A stretch of DNA of 64,000 bases from assembly GCF_039536325.1 (NCBI RefSeq), contig NZ_BAAAYO010000018.1, forward strand, positions 1-64,000, in the 5' to 3' direction. Below are positions 36,668-45,891 of the stretch, piece by piece. The translations under genes and the position numbers were made by a program. The notes under the pieces are model-generated. The model ran no database searches. It was not told where the DNA came from and was given only the letters and a program-made list of their open reading frames with translations. This DNA is from Paenibacillus_AB hodogayensis. GTDB lineage: Bacteria > Bacillota > Bacilli > Paenibacillales > NBRC-103111. Positions within the stretch are counted from its first letter, which is position 1, and each line of letters opens with the position of its first letter.

Positions 36668-37690
36668 TTAGATTCTCCATTTTTGAAAGCCCAGCTTGTA
36701 TAAGGAATCTTGTATTTCTTGATCTACTTTGCTTTTGGAGGTCGTGAATTCCAATTCGGACAATGCGCTTGGAAGGTTTTGCTGGATGAAGGAGTCAAAA
36801 TCGATGGCCGTTTTGAAAATGCGGAGCTTGCGCAGCGACGGCAACCGCTCCATTCCCGACAAACGAGCCAAACCTTTACAATTTGAAACGGTTATCTCCT
36901 TCAGCGCCTCCATCCCACGATCAAAGCCGATTTCCCGCAGTTGAGCTTGATCCTCAATCGTAAGGCTCGTCAACGCTCTGAATTTCGTAATATTGCTCAG
37001 GTCATGAAAACCACGGATTCTAACAATCTCCAAATCGTCGAGTGCATTCTCTTCGATTTCCTGAATATGCTCTCGCCCTCCAAGCAAAATGCGAAGATGC
37101 TTCAACTTCTTCAATCGATTGATAAAATGTAACGGTATTTTACTAATCGAATGTAGCGCGAGGTAATTCAACCCTTCCAGATAACCAATCGCATCCAGGT
37201 TTTTCACCTTGCCCCCAACATGCAAATGTTCAAGATGAGAGAAATTTTTAAAATATTGCAGGTCGAGCATTTTTTTATCCGAGATCATGACTAAATCTCT
37301 TAAAGAGCGCAGCGAGTCTATTCCCAAAATATCCGAATTCTCTAGCTCATGTATGCCCAGATGCAAACTGTGCAAGTGTTCCAGGCTGGCCAATGTTTCG
37401 GTGTTATGTGCCTGGACGAGACTATTGAGATGCAGCATTTTGACATGGGGGATCCTCAGAAGCGTACGACCATCGAACGAGAGGGAATAATGCCCGTAGA
37501 AACGTACTCCGAAGTTTTCATCCAAACGCGCGCATAGCTCATCCACTTCCTCCAGAATGGAGACATAAAAATCAGGGTGAGAGAACTGAACAATCACTTG
37601 GTTACCGTCGCGCAAGTCCTGCTTGATCCGTATCCGGTCCAGCGCAAGAGGATTATTGATCAGAATCTTTCTTTTCCATTTCTTGCGCAT
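36668..37690 (-). CDS. leucine-rich-repeat protein (putative immunity protein)
   Basis: 340 residues with about ten clear repeats of 22-24 residues (HVKMLHLNSLVQAHN, LEHLHSLHLGIHELE, FSHLEHLHVGGKVKNLDAIG, LEGLNYLALHSISKIP, LTSLTIEDQAQLREI). No signal or membrane segment. Start ATG 37690 follows ATAGGAGG, which lies within the tail of a broken DUF4303-like fragment (37733-37778). Member of the leftward immunity-like array under the promoter at 38514-38561. Confidence 0.7.
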   Translation of the reverse strand: MRKKWKRKILINNPLALDRIRIKQDLRDGNQVIVQFSHPDFYVSILEEVDELCARLDENFGVRFYGHYSLSFDGRTLLRIPHVKMLHLNSLVQAHNTETLASLEHLHSLHLGIHELENSDILGIDSLRSLRDLVMISDKKMLDLQYFKNFSHLEHLHVGGKVKNLDAIGYLEGLNYLALHSISKIPLHFINRLKKLKHLRILLGGREHIQEIEENALDDLEIVRIRGFHDLSNITKFRALTSLTIEDQAQLREIGFDRGMEALKEITVSNCKGLARLSGMERLPSLRKLRIFKTAIDFDSFIQQNLPSALSELEFTTSKSKVDQEIQDSLYKLGFQKWRI

Positions 37691-37732
37691 TCGTAACCTC
37701 CTATTAAGCTTATATTTCTTAGATGCAGATGC

Positions 37733-37778
37733 CTCCGCCGCTTCCGCCAGTCATGCTTGCATATCCGAGGAATCCGCC
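37733..37778 (-). pseudogene. 3' remnant of a DUF4303-like gene
   Basis: The minus strand reads WADSSDMQA, a stop (TGA in place of TGG), then LAEAAE. The DUF4303-like gene at 53564-54124 ends with PAMQAWLAEAAE. The DNA is also alike, with GCGGA, TATGCA and CTGGCGGAAGCGGCGGAG shared. This is a leftover of a paralogue whose body was replaced by the gene at 37794-38360. Confidence 0.75.
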
Positions 37779-37793
37779 CAATCCATATGCATA

Positions 37794-38360
37794 CTACAAA
37801 TGATATGGCGGGGCTTTTTCTGCTACGATGTTATCCGGATGAGCTTCAGTTGGGTCATAGTCATTCATGCGAAGAAAGATATATTCAATTTCTTCTAATG
37901 GCATTTGCAATTGTCGGCTGACCTCGTATAGCCCCATACTGTGCGCAAGCAGCGTCCTTGCTCTATGGATCTTTCCATCCAACCAATTGTTTTCCAACAT
38001 CCAATTCTTTACCCGGATCGATAATTGATCTTGTGTTTTCTCATCTGCGTGCTTTTTATATTTTGCAATTGACTCCGACATATAATCATAGAGATAAATA
38101 CCTAAAGCTTCGCGTTGTTCATTTTTAGACATCCGTTGAAATTGCTCATAGATGATGCTGATGTCTAAATAGAGAACGTGATCCCTGCTATCAAAGCGTC
38201 TAAATGTTTTTCGACCGTAACTTTCAGGTAAAACACGCAATACAAAATGAATATCATACGGAAACTTCCATGTTTCTGCCAATTCCTCTAACGGCAACAG
38301 TTCATCTCTCAATTGACCGACGCACGTTCCATGTGTATCTAATAAGAAATCTAGCTTCAT
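37794..38360 (-). CDS. uncharacterised protein, first gene of immunity-like array 1
   Basis: 188 residues, no signal peptide or membrane segment; I do not recognise the family. It starts MKLDFLLDTHGTC, has a YLDISIIYEQFQRMSKNEQ helix and ends in an acidic EYIFLRMNDYDPTEAHPD stretch. ATG 38360 follows AAGGAGG. It is first behind a promoter shared with array 2 at 54.8 kb and is followed by the DUF4303 remnant and leucine-rich-repeat genes, so an immunity function is likely but inferred from context. Confidence 0.65.
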   Translation of the reverse strand: MKLDFLLDTHGTCVGQLRDELLPLEELAETWKFPYDIHFVLRVLPESYGRKTFRRFDSRDHVLYLDISIIYEQFQRMSKNEQREALGIYLYDYMSESIAKYKKHADEKTQDQLSIRVKNWMLENNWLDGKIHRARTLLAHSMGLYEVSRQLQMPLEEIEYIFLRMNDYDPTEAHPDNIVAEKAPPYHL

Positions 38361-38513
38361 TCATGCCTCCTTGGACAAACTTCAAACAAAATAGGAATCC
38401 TCAAACTCAATCACATCGTCAGTATGATCTTCCCACAGGATAACATCCTAAAACTAAGGCTGTTCTATGCTCTTACCTAATATAGCAGCCTATATAATAT
38501 GTATCTTATTTTT

Positions 38514-38561
38514 ATTATAGTGATCCATTGTCCTGAATCCACCTACTTTCTACCTGAATCC
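38514..38561 (-). promoter_or_regulatory. array 1 promoter with paired 9-base direct repeats
   Basis: Reading leftward: GGATTCAGG (38561-38553), 12 bases, GGATTCAGG (38540-38532), 12 bases, TATAAT (38519-38514). No proper -35 is present. The same elements with the same spacing precede array 2 (54802-54849). The 9-12-9 layout is that of LytTR-type response-regulator sites. Confidence 0.65.
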
Positions 38562-38715
38562 TGGAAATGCAAACGATTCACTCCCTCATGAGAATAGGCA
38601 GGATCCATCCTACTTTTTTTAGATACGGTAAAGCCGGAAACTTCGCCGTCACTTATGGTAGGATTCAGCTTAAATCACGGAAAGCCACCGAAGTAATCGG
38701 CGGCCTAGGCAATAG

Positions 38716-38750
38716 GTAATTCAGCTATCGTCTCCTGTTAGCACAGCGTT
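38716..38750. repeat. intergenic repeat-family unit
   Basis: TTCAGCTATCGTCTCCTGTT then AGCACAGCG. Member of the CTATCGTACyCCGTTAG family. The rest of 38562-38809 shows no gene. Confidence 0.5.
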
Positions 38751-38809
38751 ATTAGCTACCCTTAACCCATTCGGTTGCTTGTTTTTCAATTTATGATGGA
38801 TTATTTACA

Positions 38810-39731
38810 TTATAGACTGAGCTTATCTACTGTTTCCTTGAAGTATGTCAGTGTATCTTCATATTGAGGTTTACTGGCAAGGTAATTCAAATAATCCAGA
38901 CCGATCCATACATGAAAAGTACTTTCGAGAGCATCGAAATCAAAATTTGCACCATCGGTTGAGTAATGCTCCATAAATGTATGTCTGTACATTGCATATT
39001 CATAATCATTGTACTGAAATTTCATCCAATAAGTCATTCTCGATATATCCGCGATCCAATTGTATGACATGGCGTCATCCCAATCGATTAAAGTAAGTTC
39101 GCCATGTTTATCTACCATTACGTTTTTTGTTGATAAATCGCCATGATTCAATACAGAGGGGAGACTTTCGATTATACGAAGCTTATCGATAACTGGTTTC
39201 TTTATTTCCAGTAAGCTGTTTTTATCCAATAACTTCTTGTTTATCAAGGCTTTCGCTATCTCGTCGTATTTATCGATCATAGACTCAGTAAATGAGCTGT
39301 AGCTTGCAATGCCATTGCCTATGTAGCCGTAGTTCTCAATTTGTATCCGATGTATTTTCGAAACCAAGAGTGCTAATTTTTTATAAAATTCCCTTCCCGA
39401 TTCCGGACCGAAAACAATTCGATCCGCGGTTATTCCGGGCAAACATTCCTCGAGCAAAAAACCGGTTTGAAAAAATGAATCGCTTCTGTCGAATGCGATC
39501 ATCTTTGCACAGCCAATATGGTTTTCAATCAATTTTTGGTTTATAAAAATGAGCTTTCCGTCTTCGGGCCAATTTCTCTGCTTATATATTTTAAAAAATA
39601 TAGGGCCTGTTTTTTACTAAAATCTTATAGACTGAATTATTGGGAACGTTTTCAATTTTTTCTATATCATCAACTTTCGTATGTAATAATTCCTCGACTT
39701 TTTTTCTTATGCGAATGATTAATTCTTCCAT
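38810..39731 (-). pseudogene. aminoglycoside/choline phosphotransferase-like kinase, frameshifted
   Basis: The full gene starts at ATG 39731 (GGGGTGA upstream; MEELIIRIRKKVEELL) and reads normally to NRPYIF, where a run of six A on the plus strand (39593-39598) shifts the frame. With five it continues KIYKQRNWPEDGKLIFINQ into the long open frame. The rest is an intact APH fold: VLNHGDLSTKNVM (catalytic loop) and LTLIDWDDAM (metal Asp). About 307 residues in total. The family phosphorylates small molecules including antibiotics. The homopolymer position makes either a recent mutation or a sequencing indel likely. Confidence 0.85.
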
Positions 39732-39790
39732 GCTTCACCCCATGCTTTCTTTAAGAATAACCTCATACAAAAATCTGCCCCTAGTTGAAA

Positions 39791-39847
39791 AAGGCAGCCG
39801 ATCGTAAAAAACCGGCTGCCTCAACTATCGTATCCGCTAGTTCAATA
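39791..39847. repeat. intergenic repeat-family unit with hairpin
   Basis: GGCAGCCG (39793-39800) pairs with CGGCTGCC (39813-39820), followed by CTCAACTATCGTATCCGC and TAGTTCAATA. This is the most complete unit in the window: stem-loop plus right arm. It lies downstream of the acetyltransferase gene and upstream of the kinase, and may end transcripts. Confidence 0.65.
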
Positions 39848-39888
39848 ATTGGGAATTAGATAAATCACTTATGGAACTAAGCTGTAAA

Positions 39889-40545
39889 TCATGGTTTTAT
39901 TTCCCTTAGATAATAGTCATATAATTGATTAATCGAAGAACTTGAGAAGATAGGACTGGCTTGTTCAATTTTCTCACGTTCCCAATCAAACCAACGCATT
40001 TTCATTAACTTTTCGACTTCTTCGTCTGTAAATCGTTTCTTTATCTCTTTAGCAGGATTGCCGCCTACTATCGTATAGGGTGGGACATCTTTTACAACAA
40101 CCGATCCTGCTGCAACAATGGCACCTTCACCTATTTTTACGCCAGGCATAATCATTGCATTCATGCCAATCCAGACATCACTTTCGATGATTGTATCCCC
40201 TTTTGGTTCGTAAGAGGCTTCAATCTGCTCCACAAACGGATACACTGTAATCCATTCAGGATGATGATTGTGATTGCCACCCATTAAAATAATTACACCA
40301 CTTGCAATGCATACGTAATTTCCTATAATCAATTTATCCAAAACCCAACCATAATCTTCGATAGGGTTAAATAACTTCCTTGATTTTCCATCTCCCCAAA
40401 GGTATCTAACGCACCCATCCTCAAAATCATGATTATCGTAATAACCAGAGTAGTAGGAGTATTCCCCTACTTGAATCATTGGGTTAGTGACAATATCCTT
40501 TAAATACTTAATTTCAGACCAGTGGTTAAACCGATGTTGTTTCAT
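39889..40545 (-). CDS. CatB/Vat-type xenobiotic acetyltransferase
   Basis: 218 residues. A left-handed beta-helix of hexapeptide repeats (IIESDVWIGMNAMIMPGVKI, EGAIVAAGSVVVKDVPPYTI, VGGNPAKEIKKRFTDEE) with the characteristic NPMIQVGEYSYYSGYYDNHD opening of CatB/Vat proteins and a GNHNHH loop carrying the probable catalytic His. These enzymes acetylate chloramphenicol or streptogramin A with acetyl-CoA; which drug, if any, cannot be told from sequence. ATG 40545 follows GAGGGAAAAG. Stands alone. Confidence 0.85.
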   Translation of the reverse strand: MKQHRFNHWSEIKYLKDIVTNPMIQVGEYSYYSGYYDNHDFEDGCVRYLWGDGKSRKLFNPIEDYGWVLDKLIIGNYVCIASGVIILMGGNHNHHPEWITVYPFVEQIEASYEPKGDTIIESDVWIGMNAMIMPGVKIGEGAIVAAGSVVVKDVPPYTIVGGNPAKEIKKRFTDEEVEKLMKMRWFDWEREKIEQASPIFSSSSINQLYDYYLREIKP

Positions 40546-40741
40546 TCTTTTCCCTCGCTTCTAAGTAATAGTAATCATTTTTCACTTAGAAGCTTAATGC
40601 AGTAGCAACATTTTTAAACCGTTTCAAACGACGAACCATCGTCCTCATCCATTTCCTATTTGATGAAGACATAGTAACAAAAGAAACGCTCGTTCGTCAA
40701 TGGGTCGTAAACGCTGCATGACTTGCACGATTGTCGGTAGT

Positions 40742-42397
40742 TTATGCCCGCTCTGCCTCCTGCGATAATGCAGCAATCTCCTCCGCCGTCAGCGCACCGT
40801 CGAACAGCTCAACCTCCCGCATAACGCCGGAAAAATGGCATTGCGGCCCTTTACCGAGCGTGACCGGCAAGCCCGCTAATGACGCGCTGTCGATCGTTCC
40901 GCTATCGAATACCGCCTTGGACACTAGCTGACCGTCCACGTACAGCGCCAGTCGCTGACGATCGTACGTCACGACAGCTTGGTGCCAGCCGTCGGTAAGC
41001 GATTGGTCGTACGTCGCCAGCGGATCGCGGCATAAGCTCCAAACTCTGCCGCTTGGCAGCGTGCCGGCAAAAAGCTTGCCGCTGTATACCGCCATCGACC
41101 AGACTCGGCGGTAGCGAATGTTCGGATCCTGCTCCTCCAGCACGGCGATCTTCTCCCAGCTGCGATCGCCATTGTAGCGGTACACGAAACCGCCGGGCAG
41201 CGTTCCGCCGTACAGCTTTCCGTTAAATACCGAGACGCCCATTACTTCCAGCTCTTCGTCCATCAGCCCGTAGTCGCTCCACTCTGTTCCGCCCTCATAA
41301 CGCAGCATTCTCGCCTCGTTCCAGATGCCCATCAACAGCCGGTTGTGAAACGTCGAGAAGCAGTATACCTGCGAGCATTGCGGCACGTTGCCGCAATACG
41401 TCCACGGCTCATCGAGCTTGCGCCGGTATACGCCTCCGCTTTCGTTGCAGCCGATATAAAGATCGCCTTGATGCGGCGCCAGATTAAACGTGCGCGTCTT
41501 GCCTTCCGGTCCGGGCGCACCAAGCTCCTCGCAGTTGCCGTGCTCGTCGTAGGCGAACACCCCGTGAGGGTAGAACGACATCGCGATCAGCCGGTCGTCG
41601 TAGACGGTCATCGCCCCGACGCTGTCATTGTCAGGCACCGGCAACTCCGCCATCAGCTCCCATTCCCGACCGCCTTTGTAGCGAAACAGTCGGCCACCCG
41701 GCTCTTCGTTGGGTGAGCCCGGAATCGCCGAGCCGCTGGCCCGGTAACGCATCGTGCCGGCATACAGCTCCCCCTTGAATTCGGCCAGCGCGTAAACCGC
41801 ATTGCTCTCGTCCGGATGACCGCAGTCGATCCACGTCCCTGCCGCCTCGTCCAGACGGAACACCCGCCCCCGATTGTCGACCGCGTTGTCGAACGTGCCC
41901 GCATACAGGTGGCCGCCGTGAACGCACAGCGCGCTTACCATCCGGCCGTCGCCCGGGCTGCCCCAATCTTTCCAGACATCCTCGCCGTTTGTCGTACTCC
42001 AGCCGAATTGCAAATTGCGCCAGTTGGACTGGGTCGACGTCACTCCCGCCTGAGTCAGCACCGACAAATGCCAACCCTCCATCCGCTCCTCCGAATAAAC
42101 GCTGGCCAAGCCTCCGGGCAAAAAACCTTTGCCGTCCTTCACCTGAAACTCCAGCGACAAGCTGAACGGACGGCTGCCGTCCGTTTCTGCCGACACCGGC
42201 AGAGTCACCTCCGAGCCAATGCCGTCAAACACGGCTCCTTCTTCGCTAAAGACAAGACTTTTCGCCTGGCCATGTCGGCCTTCTCCCGAAGCGTCCCGCC
42301 AATCGGCACGCAGCGGCCAATAACCGATACGGCGTCCCTTTGAGGAACGCTCCTCCTGCATGCTCCCGTCGGTTCTGTTCATCTGCTGCTTCTCCAT
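40742..42397 (-). CDS. LamG-like domain interrupted by a seven-repeat beta-propeller
   Basis: 551 residues, no signal peptide. Residues about 22-105 are the first half of a LamG/concanavalin jelly roll (IGYWPLRADWRDASGEGRHG, AVFDGIGSEVTLP, FSLSLEFQV) and about 465-545 the second half (GWHQAVVTYDRQRLALYVDG, LPVTLGKG, GVMREVELFDGALTAEEIAA). Between them are seven repeats built on a LYAGT core: HLYAGTFDN, ELYAGTMRY, RLIAMSFYP, DLYIGCNES, RLLMGIWNE, KLYGGTLPG, KLFAGTLPS, each followed by a hydrophobic strand such as RVFRLD or FVYRYN. Probably a carbohydrate-binding or glycan-acting protein; no catalytic motif was recognised. ATG 42397 follows AGGAGGG. The AraC gene at 42568 is divergent and is its likely regulator. 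Confidence 0.8.
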   Translation of the reverse strand: MEKQQMNRTDGSMQEERSSKGRRIGYWPLRADWRDASGEGRHGQAKSLVFSEEGAVFDGIGSEVTLPVSAETDGSRPFSLSLEFQVKDGKGFLPGGLASVYSEERMEGWHLSVLTQAGVTSTQSNWRNLQFGWSTTNGEDVWKDWGSPGDGRMVSALCVHGGHLYAGTFDNAVDNRGRVFRLDEAAGTWIDCGHPDESNAVYALAEFKGELYAGTMRYRASGSAIPGSPNEEPGGRLFRYKGGREWELMAELPVPDNDSVGAMTVYDDRLIAMSFYPHGVFAYDEHGNCEELGAPGPEGKTRTFNLAPHQGDLYIGCNESGGVYRRKLDEPWTYCGNVPQCSQVYCFSTFHNRLLMGIWNEARMLRYEGGTEWSDYGLMDEELEVMGVSVFNGKLYGGTLPGGFVYRYNGDRSWEKIAVLEEQDPNIRYRRVWSMAVYSGKLFAGTLPSGRVWSLCRDPLATYDQSLTDGWHQAVVTYDRQRLALYVDGQLVSKAVFDSGTIDSASLAGLPVTLGKGPQCHFSGVMREVELFDGALTAEEIAALSQEAERA

Positions 42398-42567
42398 CCT
42401 TGTTTCCCTCCTGTGATTCTTTAGTCCTCGCGCATTGGATGTTTTCCTGCCTCTATGCTAAAACATTTTAACCAGCATCACATGCCGAAAATTGGATATC
42501 AGCTGCCATTTTCCGTTTTAATGAGAATCATGATTTAATGTTTACAGTCTGATGTATGTGATGTTTA

Positions 42568-43521
42568 ATGAAGGAAGTGCATGGTGTGAATATACGAATA
42601 AGGATGATCCTCATGGATAACACATTTTATCTGGAGTATCAGGGAGACATCGACGATATTCCGAGATTCCGAGAAACGCAAGAACGTTTCGGCATCCATC
42701 ATACTAACGTTTCGCGGACCCAGCTGCATTATCACGACTATGCGGAGATATCGTACTTCACCGGTGGACGCGGTTTCGAAACCATCAATGGAGTCCGTCA
42801 TCTGCTGCGGCAGGGTACGGTCTCTTTCCTTTTGCCCAATCACATGCACTTCATCTCAAGCGCACCTGGTCAGCAAGTTTCCAAATACTGCTGTCTGTTT
42901 GACATTCAATTGCTATTCGGACATCAGGAAGACAGTGAGTTTTCCAGATTGCTTGACTCCATCGGTACCGACTTACCTTCCTTCTTGGACTTCGAAGGTT
43001 CTGAGAAAGAGAAAATGAAACAAATTTTCGAGTTCTTATTAGAAATTTCCAGCGAATCCGATAATACTCCCATTTACCGCCATCTGATTCGCACCAAGCT
43101 TACAGAGGCGATCTCTATCTACATCCGGAGTGCGAGCCGCCAGCAATCCTATCCTAACCTGCTAATCGCAGACAGAAAGTCAGCAGCACGCACACAGCTG
43201 TTCTGGCCAGTTCTGCGGTATGTTCATCTCCACTATCGGAAACCGCTCAGTTTGGAGGAATTGGCACAACGGTTCGAACTCAGCGTCTCTTATATCGGTT
43301 TGTCTTTTAAAAAGTATACCGGCCATTCTTTTGTGAAATATATCCATCACCTGCGAATAGAAATGGCTGACAATATGCTGCAACACACGAATATCAGCAT
43401 AACTGATATTGCTATGGAAGTTGGGTTTGAATCATTTCGTACATTTGCTCGCGTATTCCGTGAAATGAAAGGGATTACTGCAAACCAATTTCGCAGCATG
43501 TCCAAACTAAAAGAAGGATAG
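42568..43521 (+). CDS. AraC-family transcriptional regulator
   Basis: 317 residues in the longest reading: cupin domain (HYHDYAEISYFTGGRGFETI, FLLPNHMHFI) and C-terminal AraC HTH (LSLEELAQRFELSVSYIGLS, DIAMEVGFESFRTFARVFRE). The start is uncertain: ATG 42568 has no clear site; GTG 42586 follows AAGGAAG; ATG 42613 follows AAGGATG. It is divergent from the LamG/propeller gene and probably controls it. Confidence 0.85.
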   Translation: MKEVHGVNIRIRMILMDNTFYLEYQGDIDDIPRFRETQERFGIHHTNVSRTQLHYHDYAEISYFTGGRGFETINGVRHLLRQGTVSFLLPNHMHFISSAPGQQVSKYCCLFDIQLLFGHQEDSEFSRLLDSIGTDLPSFLDFEGSEKEKMKQIFEFLLEISSESDNTPIYRHLIRTKLTEAISIYIRSASRQQSYPNLLIADRKSAARTQLFWPVLRYVHLHYRKPLSLEELAQRFELSVSYIGLSFKKYTGHSFVKYIHHLRIEMADNMLQHTNISITDIAMEVGFESFRTFARVFREMKGITANQFRSMSKLKEG

Positions 43522-43553
43522 CCATCCTGTCAATGATTAAGAATGTTAACGCA

Positions 43554-43620
43554 AAGAGGCTGCCGTAGCAGCCTCTTGACGATATATTGAGCTATCATAC
43601 TCCGTTAATTTGCAATCAGA
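43554..43620 (+). terminator. stem-loop and repeat-family arm after the AraC gene
   Basis: AAGAGGCTGC (43554-43563) and GCAGCCTCTT (43568-43577) form a perfect 10-base stem with a 4-base loop. The T-run is weak. The arm GAGCTATCATACTCCGTTAA follows, tying this hairpin to the intergenic repeat family. Confidence 0.6.
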
Positions 43621-43789
43621 TAGACATTTATTAAACAAACTACATCGATTTACCTTTATGTTATCACTGGAACTCTAATGAATTCGACATTATGAATTCT
43701 AAAAATTTTTCAAGAGTATCTGCTACTTTTTCAACCACTTCATCGCATTTTTGCTTATGCGAACAGGCGGTTTTTGCTCTTGCAAAGCA

Positions 43790-45160
43790 TCAGCTGCAGG
43801 TACTGGAAATAATTTGATTTACTGTTCGTAACGCAGAAGAGATGGCACCTTCAATCCAACCAGGAAAAAGACTTGTATGATCGCCAGCAAAATAAATTCT
43901 ACCATGTTCGGAAGACAGTGCGGGGAGCATTCGAATCATCTGTCTCGGTTTATACCAAGCATACGCACCTCGGGAGTAAGGATTATGATCCCAAGAAAAG
44001 ACCGTCCCACCTTCATAATGATTCGACAATTCAGGAAGCACCTGTTTGATTTCGGATACAGCCGAATGAATATGACCAGCTCTAGATAGTTCTCGCGCCG
44101 ATTCACCCGAGGAGTAAGAACAAATTAACCCCCTCTTTGATGTCGTTTGAGTGAAAGTAGCATCAAGCAACCATCCAATTTTCAGATCTGTATTTACTGT
44201 AGCAAAGGAACTTAAGTTATGCCAGAATCTAGTTCGGCTTTGTATGACGGTACGCGTAACGGAGGTAGAGAGTTGATTTTGAATGACGTCATTTGTTTCT
44301 TTGCTAAGTGGCGGAGAAAAATGAACGGTACGCAGGACTGTAGAGGGAATGGCCACAACGACCCGATCACAGCAGATCTTGAAAATTTCGCCGGAATGAT
44401 GAAATTGGATCGTTACTCCTTGATGACTTTGTTCAATATGCGTCACAGCACATCCATAACTGATCGTAGAGCCAATGGTAAGGGCAAGTTTTTTCGGTAA
44501 TTGATCCATTCCACCTACTATGGTCTGTGTACTTCTTTCGGAACTGGACATTTTTAGGTCAAGCAGTCGCTGTAATGCAGATACTTTGCGAATACCATCA
44601 CCCAACATCTGCATATATCCAATTTCAAACAGCTTAATCGCACCCGAAGATGCTCCTTGACCTTTAAGATATTGTTCCATTGTCATGGAATCGAGCTGTA
44701 CCGCTTGTTTTGTGGGCCAGCCCGGCAAAAAAGGATTACCCGTTGCTTCTAGCCCCGGCTTAAGATACTTTTCCAAGATTCCCGCGTATCCCAAAATTCT
44801 TTCCTCGGCTGTAAGTGAAACAGGCCATACTGCAGGTTCATCTGGAGAATCCATAATTAATCTCCCGTTGATATATGACAAACTTCTATCGGGGACTGGT
44901 AAATTTATGAATTGAACCCCGACTTGCCGGGCATAACTCAATGTGAGAAAATGATGCGCTCCAATGAAGGCAGCCCCCATTTCACAAAACATTCCGTCGG
45001 CAAATTGATCCCGCATTGTGTATATGCGGCCACCCGGTTGACTATTCGCCTCTAATAAACGTACGTTATATCCTTGTTTCATAAGCTCCAACGTGCATAC
45101 CAGCCCCGCCATCCCTGCCCCAATAACTACAATACGCTCAGGAATACGACCTATCGCCAT
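43790..45160 (-). CDS. flavin-containing amine oxidase family protein
   Basis: 456 residues from ATG 45160, which follows TTGGAGGA; the frame is open to 45196. FAD motifs: RIVVIGAGMAGLVCTLELMK, RLLEANSQPGGRIYTM, and a C-terminal RIYFAGDHTSLFPGWIEGAI block. These define the monoamine oxidase/protoporphyrinogen oxidase-like group, which oxidises amines or amino acids. Substrate unknown. Lies alone, leftward. Confidence 0.88.
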   Translation of the reverse strand: MAIGRIPERIVVIGAGMAGLVCTLELMKQGYNVRLLEANSQPGGRIYTMRDQFADGMFCEMGAAFIGAHHFLTLSYARQVGVQFINLPVPDRSLSYINGRLIMDSPDEPAVWPVSLTAEERILGYAGILEKYLKPGLEATGNPFLPGWPTKQAVQLDSMTMEQYLKGQGASSGAIKLFEIGYMQMLGDGIRKVSALQRLLDLKMSSSERSTQTIVGGMDQLPKKLALTIGSTISYGCAVTHIEQSHQGVTIQFHHSGEIFKICCDRVVVAIPSTVLRTVHFSPPLSKETNDVIQNQLSTSVTRTVIQSRTRFWHNLSSFATVNTDLKIGWLLDATFTQTTSKRGLICSYSSGESARELSRAGHIHSAVSEIKQVLPELSNHYEGGTVFSWDHNPYSRGAYAWYKPRQMIRMLPALSSEHGRIYFAGDHTSLFPGWIEGAISSALRTVNQIISSTCS

Positions 45161-45381
45161 AAAGTCCGATTCCTCCAAATGGTACTCGATGGGCACTTCT
45201 TATTATCCTATGCGGTCCGTTAGCATTCTTGTCGAATAAACAGGCAACTGTAATGCTGGCGCCACAAATTCCCGGCGAGGAGGGCGGGAAATGTCCTGGA
45301 ATATGAATAACGCCCTCCCCGCTTCCTATTGGGAAGCGAAAGGGCTGAAAACTTGCTTTCTCGTTTTAGGCAAATGATCCT

Positions 45382-45747
45382 TTAGATCGTTTTTTTAGTC
45401 TTCTGTTTACCCATTGCATATTTTCTGCCCCACTCGCCCATATTCTCCAAGATGGGTATGAAGCTTTTCCCTGCATCAGTCAAGGAATATTCTACTTTAG
45501 GAGGGACCTCTTGGTACACTTTTCTGTGAATCATTTGATCGCGTTCCAACTCCCTAAGCTGGCTTGTCAGAATTCCCTTCGAAACTCCGGGCACTAACCG
45601 CTGAAGCTCTCCAAACCGTCTCGTCTCCTTCAGATGCCACAATATAATGATTTTCCATTTCCCTGCAATGACATTTTGCGTTTCCGTCACAGGGCAAACA
45701 TCGATCTGCTCTTCTGGTACTTCTCCCTCGAATGTAGTTCGGGCCAT
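45382..45747 (-). CDS. HxlR-family transcriptional regulator
   Basis: 121 residues: winged HTH with the conserved Cys18 (DVCPVTETQNVIAGKWKII), RRFGELQRLVPGVSKGILTS and the EYSLTDAGKSFIPIL wing. In related YodB-type regulators this Cys senses electrophiles or oxidants. Divergent from an NAD(P)-binding oxidoreductase 144 bases away, a common pair in bacilli; it probably represses that gene. Confidence 0.9.
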   Translation of the reverse strand: MARTTFEGEVPEEQIDVCPVTETQNVIAGKWKIIILWHLKETRRFGELQRLVPGVSKGILTSQLRELERDQMIHRKVYQEVPPKVEYSLTDAGKSFIPILENMGEWGRKYAMGKQKTKKTI

Positions 45748-45891
45748 CGTATATCCCTCTATTCACTTATGGTTTTATTTTTATGACTATGTTATAAAAT
45801 AATGCCTACTTCCGAATAACTGCCTAGTCCTATATTATGGGGTTACGAACTTAAACACAACTAAGCGACAAAACAATTGGAGGTATGAGCG

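Noticed and set aside
35000..38600. Leucine-rich-repeat genes as part of a complete toxin-immunity system
   Set aside because: No toxin or secretion gene was seen near either array, so only immunity-like function by context is claimed.
39889..40545. Firm assignment as chloramphenicol or streptogramin resistance gene
   Set aside because: CatB and Vat share the fold and motifs; the sequence alone does not separate them or prove drug acetylation.
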